DNA of 7,723 nt, taken from contig CAZFQG010000247.1 in assembly GCA_964520785.1 (NCBI GenBank), forward strand, positions 1 to 7,723, read 5' to 3'. The notes beneath the pieces are model-generated. The model was not told where the DNA came from. It searched no databases and saw only the letters and a list, made by a program, of their open reading frames with translations. Source of the DNA: CAZFQG01 sp964520785. GTDB lineage: Bacteria; Planctomycetota; Planctomycetia; Pirellulales; Thermoguttaceae. Position numbers and translations under genes: made by a program. Shown here piece by piece: positions 5,151 to 7,723 of this stretch (positions within the stretch are counted from its first letter, which is position 1; each line of letters starts with the position of its first letter).

Positions 5151-6662
5151 TCAACGAGGGCTCTCGAACTTCCAGGAATAGACGTCGGCCTCCATGAGGA
5201 CCAATCGCATCCGGATCGGCTTCCCGGCCAGGGAGCTTACGTCGCCGTTTCCCTTCCAGGAGACGGTCCGGTCGAGGGAATCGCCGTAAAGGATATCCGC
5301 GTCGGCCTCGGTGAAACCGTCAATCGGCGTACCGTCGGCCGTTTGCAGCTCCACCTTCACGTAGCCCGGCGCGGAGGTGCCGAAGTTCAGCGAAAGTCGT
5401 CCGCCTTCGAAAGTGAACGGCTTGGTGATCAGCTCTCCCGGCTCGTGCTTCGCATGCGCCGAGACGAAGCCGTCCAGCCGCAGCGTGTATCTGCGCATCC
5501 GGGAGGAGTTCCCGGTGAAGTACGCCTCGGTCGCGTAGAGCGACATCTCCCGCGGGGTGTCGTCGTCGGTCGGGGCCGTTTCGACGACGTGCCAGGCGAT
5601 GTAGTTGTCTCCGTACGCCCAATTGTACCGCGTCCGAAGGCCGGGGCGGAGGAACGGCTCCTTGCTCCGGCGGAACGTCTTGCCGTCGCGGCTGGTCACG
5701 AGGACGCTGTCGGTCACCGCCGTGCCGTAGCGCTCGGCCGTCTTCATCCGCGCCTTCCGCGATTCCGGCTCGGGAAGTTCGAACGTGGACGCGGTCAAGC
5801 CCCGGTCGCAGTACCGGGCGGGAAAGCCGATGAGGATATGCGGCGCGCGGTAGTACGGTTTGATCTGATTGACGTAGAACTGCTCGCCCGGCGTGGGGCC
5901 ACCGTCGCCGAAATCGAGCAACCCTTCGCGCTTCCAGTGGAGGAAGTCGTCGGAGACGGCCCGCTCGATGTGCCGGACGCCGTCGACGAACACGCGGTAA
6001 TACATCAGGTATTGCCCCTCCTGCTCCGACCAGAAGACGATGTTCTGCGTGTCGAAGACCCCCTGCGTGTAGACCGGGCCGTCCTGCATGGGCGTCCAAT
6101 GGATGCCGTCGGGCGACTGAAACGCCCACAGGCCCCGGGGCTCGATCGAATGGGCGAATCCGACCGCCTTGTATTTTCCTTCAGGTGCCGCCTTGGGATT
6201 GGTGTCGATAAAAGGCGAGAGGTCGTGGCACTCGGTCCCCTTGATATCATTCAAGACGATGTTGTTCTCTTTAGAGCCTTCGTATTCGAAGAGCCCCAGG
6301 TTCGGCCTCGTCCAGTGTATCCCGTCGGGACTCTCCGCGTAGGCCATCACCAGCCGGTGCCCCGGGTATTGGGGCTCGGAACCGGGAATCTGCCAGGCAT
6401 GGTAGTACATGCGGTATTTGTCGCCATCCTGGAAGACGGTCGTGTAGCCGCCGCCGTTGCCCTCCCAGGGCTGGTCGAACGTGATCGCCACCTCGCGGCG
6501 CACCGGTTCGTGCATCTTGAGCGTGACGTTGGTCATCGAATCGATGAGATAATCGTCAACGAACAACTCGCGGCGGTCGCCGACTGAAATCGGCTCGTCC
6601 GCCGGCACGGCACTTGCCCCCAGAGCCAAGATCGCGGTGCTGAAGAATAAGAAGCGGGTCAT
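5151..6662 (-). CDS. Secreted beta-propeller protein, GH32/GH43-like, function unknown
   Basis: A 503-residue exported protein of a kind common in planctomycetes and only distantly like the five-bladed propeller glycosidases (GH32, GH43, GH68 and related). The Sec signal peptide covers residues 1-21 with likely cleavage after VPA. A characteristic ELFVDDYLID follows at 32-41. Propeller blades are marked by MYYHAW (85-90), SPDGIHW (111-117, again at 183-189), YLMYYRVF (218-225) and SRDGKTF (324-330); residues about 405-503 look like a beta-sandwich (FTFEGGRLSLNFG, then VKVELQTADG). The start is ATG at 6662, not the ATG 13 codons further upstream: AAGGAG at 6670-6675 is seven bases ahead of it and the signal peptide begins there. 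The promoter with a perfect TATAAT lies just upstream. I could not assign the acidic catalytic residues, so hydrolysis of a fructan, arabinan or other glycan is inference; a non-enzymatic carbohydrate-binding role remains open. Confidence 0.85.
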   Translation of the reverse strand: MTRFLFFSTAILALGASAVPADEPISVGDRRELFVDDYLIDSMTNVTLKMHEPVRREVAITFDQPWEGNGGGYTTVFQDGDKYRMYYHAWQIPGSEPQYPGHRLVMAYAESPDGIHWTRPNLGLFEYEGSKENNIVLNDIKGTECHDLSPFIDTNPKAAPEGKYKAVGFAHSIEPRGLWAFQSPDGIHWTPMQDGPVYTQGVFDTQNIVFWSEQEGQYLMYYRVFVDGVRHIERAVSDDFLHWKREGLLDFGDGGPTPGEQFYVNQIKPYYRAPHILIGFPARYCDRGLTASTFELPEPESRKARMKTAERYGTAVTDSVLVTSRDGKTFRRSKEPFLRPGLRTRYNWAYGDNYIAWHVVETAPTDDDTPREMSLYATEAYFTGNSSRMRRYTLRLDGFVSAHAKHEPGELITKPFTFEGGRLSLNFGTSAPGYVKVELQTADGTPIDGFTEADADILYGDSLDRTVSWKGNGDVSSLAGKPIRMRLVLMEADVYSWKFESPR

Positions 6663-6669
6663 GAAAGGT

Positions 6670-6675
6670 CTCCTT
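6670..6675 (-). promoter_or_regulatory. Ribosome binding site that fixes the start of the beta-propeller gene
   Basis: The minus strand reads AAGGAG here, seven bases before the ATG at 6662. The alternative upstream in-frame ATG at 6701 has no such site and would put 13 polar residues in front of the signal peptide. It also lies only a couple of bases past the predicted transcription start. Confidence 0.75.
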
Positions 6676-6709
6676 GAGACAGCGTGGTATGGAATTTCCA
6701 AGTATCTGG

Positions 6710-6738
6710 ATTATAGCTGCGTGCCGGGCGCTGGGGAA
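6710..6738 (-). promoter_or_regulatory. Promoter with perfect -10 for the beta-propeller gene
   Basis: On the minus strand a perfect TATAAT (6710-6715) stands 17 bases after TTCCCC (6733-6738), a poor -35. Start of transcription is expected near 6703, with a leader of about 40 bases to the ATG at 6662. It implies that this gene is not simply cotranscribed with the DUF1559 gene 171 bases upstream. No clear terminator was found between the two. Confidence 0.5.
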
Positions 6739-6833
6739 GACAAAACGACTTGAGCCGAAAAAACACTTACAGTTCCGCATGTTGCCGGTTTCGCGGGTCC
6801 TTCTTCATTGGCCTCTAAAAGCAAGGAACCGGG

Positions 6834-7723
6834 CTATTGGCCAAATGCTACGGTTACTTCTCCACCGGCCCGTGTCGTCAAAGCCCAGAGCAATTCAAGT
6901 TCGATATCCTCGTTCAAGAAATCAACGTGGCCGTCGACGAAAACGAACTGGGCCCCGCCGGGGTGATGGCTTGTCGGACCGGGCCACTGGTAACTGACCT
7001 GGCCGTTGCTCTCGTTGATCCCCCGATAGGTGCTCATGCGGTTTTCGGCGGACCAGTGGTTGCCGATGTAACACTTCCCGCCCGGGCAATACTGGGGGTA
7101 CTTCGTTTTAATCGGGTCGTCCTGTTCCAAGTCGATTTCACCGACCAGGAGGGTTTCACTCGTCCCGTCGGTCACATCGTTGAAAGACGTTCTCGAATCC
7201 ACGAACATCACGCCGTTTCCTTCCGGATCGATCGCGTAAATCAGGTTTCTCGTTGTCGCCACGGCCGCGTAATTGGTTTCAGCCGTGTCGGCCTCGCCCG
7301 GGATCATGGAACAGCACGTGACCAATTGGTTGGGAGGGGCGCTGGGACACTGGTAGGCAGAAACAAAAGTCCTCATCGCCGCGTTGTTGACCGCATGCAC
7401 CGCGTTGTAGGGGTAGTTAAAGTCGATCAGGTCGTAAGTGGCCTTCTGTTCGAGGTGCGGCAGCATCAACGTGGACCAGCTCCAATGCGTGCCCCCTCCT
7501 CCCGCGCCATAAGGGAATATCTTGAATGTGTCGTGATAAATGTGCAAACCGAGGCCGATTTGTTTCAAGTTGTTCGAGCAATGTATCCGCCTTGCCGCTT
7601 CGCGTGCCGCCTGGATGGCCGGCAACAGCAGCGCGATCAGAATGCCGATGATCGCGATGACCACCAGCAGTTCCACAAGCGTAAAACCGTGTAGGGGCCG
7701 GCGAAAGGTATGCTTTCGCGGCG
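6834..7723 (-). CDS. DUF1559 domain protein with type IV pilin-like N-terminus (N-terminus beyond window)
   Basis: At least 295 residues are visible and the frame is open to the right edge with no ATG, so the true start lies beyond 7723; the GTG at 7676 is a Val inside the pilin helix and not the start. The visible part begins with a basic stretch (PRKHTFRRPLHG), then the prepilin peptidase site and helix, G/FTLVELLVVIAIIGILIA, with Glu at position +5 after cleavage, continuing to AAREAARR. The DUF1559 hallmark CSNNLKQIGLGLHIYHDTF follows at about residues 48-66. The C-terminus shows HHPGGAQFVFVDGHVDF and a late TTRAGGE, as usual for the family. Such proteins are exported, inner-membrane-anchored pseudopilins that occur in dozens to hundreds of copies in planctomycetes; their role is unknown. 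The stop is TAG at 6834-6836. Confidence 0.93.
   Translation of the reverse strand, partial: PRKHTFRRPLHGFTLVELLVVIAIIGILIALLLPAIQAAREAARRIHCSNNLKQIGLGLHIYHDTFKIFPYGAGGGGTHWSWSTLMLPHLEQKATYDLIDFNYPYNAVHAVNNAAMRTFVSAYQCPSAPPNQLVTCCSMIPGEADTAETNYAAVATTRNLIYAIDPEGNGVMFVDSRTSFNDVTDGTSETLLVGEIDLEQDDPIKTKYPQYCPGGKCYIGNHWSAENRMSTYRGINESNGQVSYQWPGPTSHHPGGAQFVFVDGHVDFLNEDIELELLWALTTRAGGEVTVAFGQ

Noticed and set aside
5343..6587. 414-codon open frame on the plus strand opposite the beta-propeller gene
   Set aside because: Antisense shadow of a gene with a good signal peptide, ribosome binding site and promoter; the translation has no recognisable fold or start signal.
6663..6701. Upstream in-frame ATG at 6701 as start of the beta-propeller gene
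   Set aside because: It lacks a ribosome binding site, lies almost at the predicted transcription start, and would add 13 polar residues before the signal peptide.
7674..7676. GTG as the start of the DUF1559 gene
   Set aside because: The frame continues upstream through HGFTL and a basic stretch, the normal prepilin leader; starting at this GTG would remove the cleavage site.
6837..7694. 285-codon plus-strand frame opposite the DUF1559 gene
   Set aside because: Antisense shadow; the minus strand encodes the diagnostic pilin helix and CSNNLKQIG motif.
1..7723. CRISPR arrays, tRNA or rRNA genes, transposases and defence genes
   Set aside because: Both strands were read for regularly spaced repeats, tRNA-like cloverleaf ends and the usual motifs; none was seen.

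Overview
The window looks like a chromosomal segment of a planctomycete (Planctomycetota, probably near the Pirellulales). The main signs are a DUF1559 pseudopilin-like protein, a secreted protein with the tandem EF-hand motif of planctomycete dockerin-like domains followed by a VPEP membrane anchor, a Tat-exported sugar isomerase-fold protein, and high-GC coding sequence with long antisense shadow frames. The lineage is inferred from protein style; no rRNA or other phylogenetic marker is present.

Layout from left to right. 74-994 (minus): Tat-signal TIM-barrel protein of the sugar phosphate isomerase/epimerase family, followed by a terminator-like hairpin. 1164-3089 (minus): large secreted sialidase-like protein with a lectin-like region, dockerin-type repeats and a PEP-CTERM tail, starting at GTG. 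3090-3814: a 725-base divergent intergenic region with a strong-looking promoter for each flanking gene, a doubtful 71-codon membrane ORF, an inverted-repeat element, a short palindrome and a possible 7-codon leader ORF. 3815-5134 (plus): complete UDP-N-acetylglucosamine 6-dehydrogenase-type nucleotide sugar dehydrogenase. 5151-6662 (minus): secreted beta-propeller protein distantly like GH32/GH43 glycosidases, convergent with the dehydrogenase at 16 bases. 6834-7723 (minus): DUF1559 protein whose N-terminus runs off the right edge.

Three of the five genes encode exported proteins with sugar-active or sugar-binding folds, and the fourth makes an acidic sugar nucleotide for surface polysaccharide. 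The region therefore looks concerned with outer polysaccharides: building an N-acetylhexosamine-uronate-containing polymer and displaying or secreting enzymes that act on glycans. The genes do not form one operon; each appears to have its own promoter. I found no CRISPR array, tRNA, rRNA, transposase, phage gene or defence system. The most promising unexplained material is the regulatory architecture of the divergent region and the unknown substrates of the two propeller proteins.
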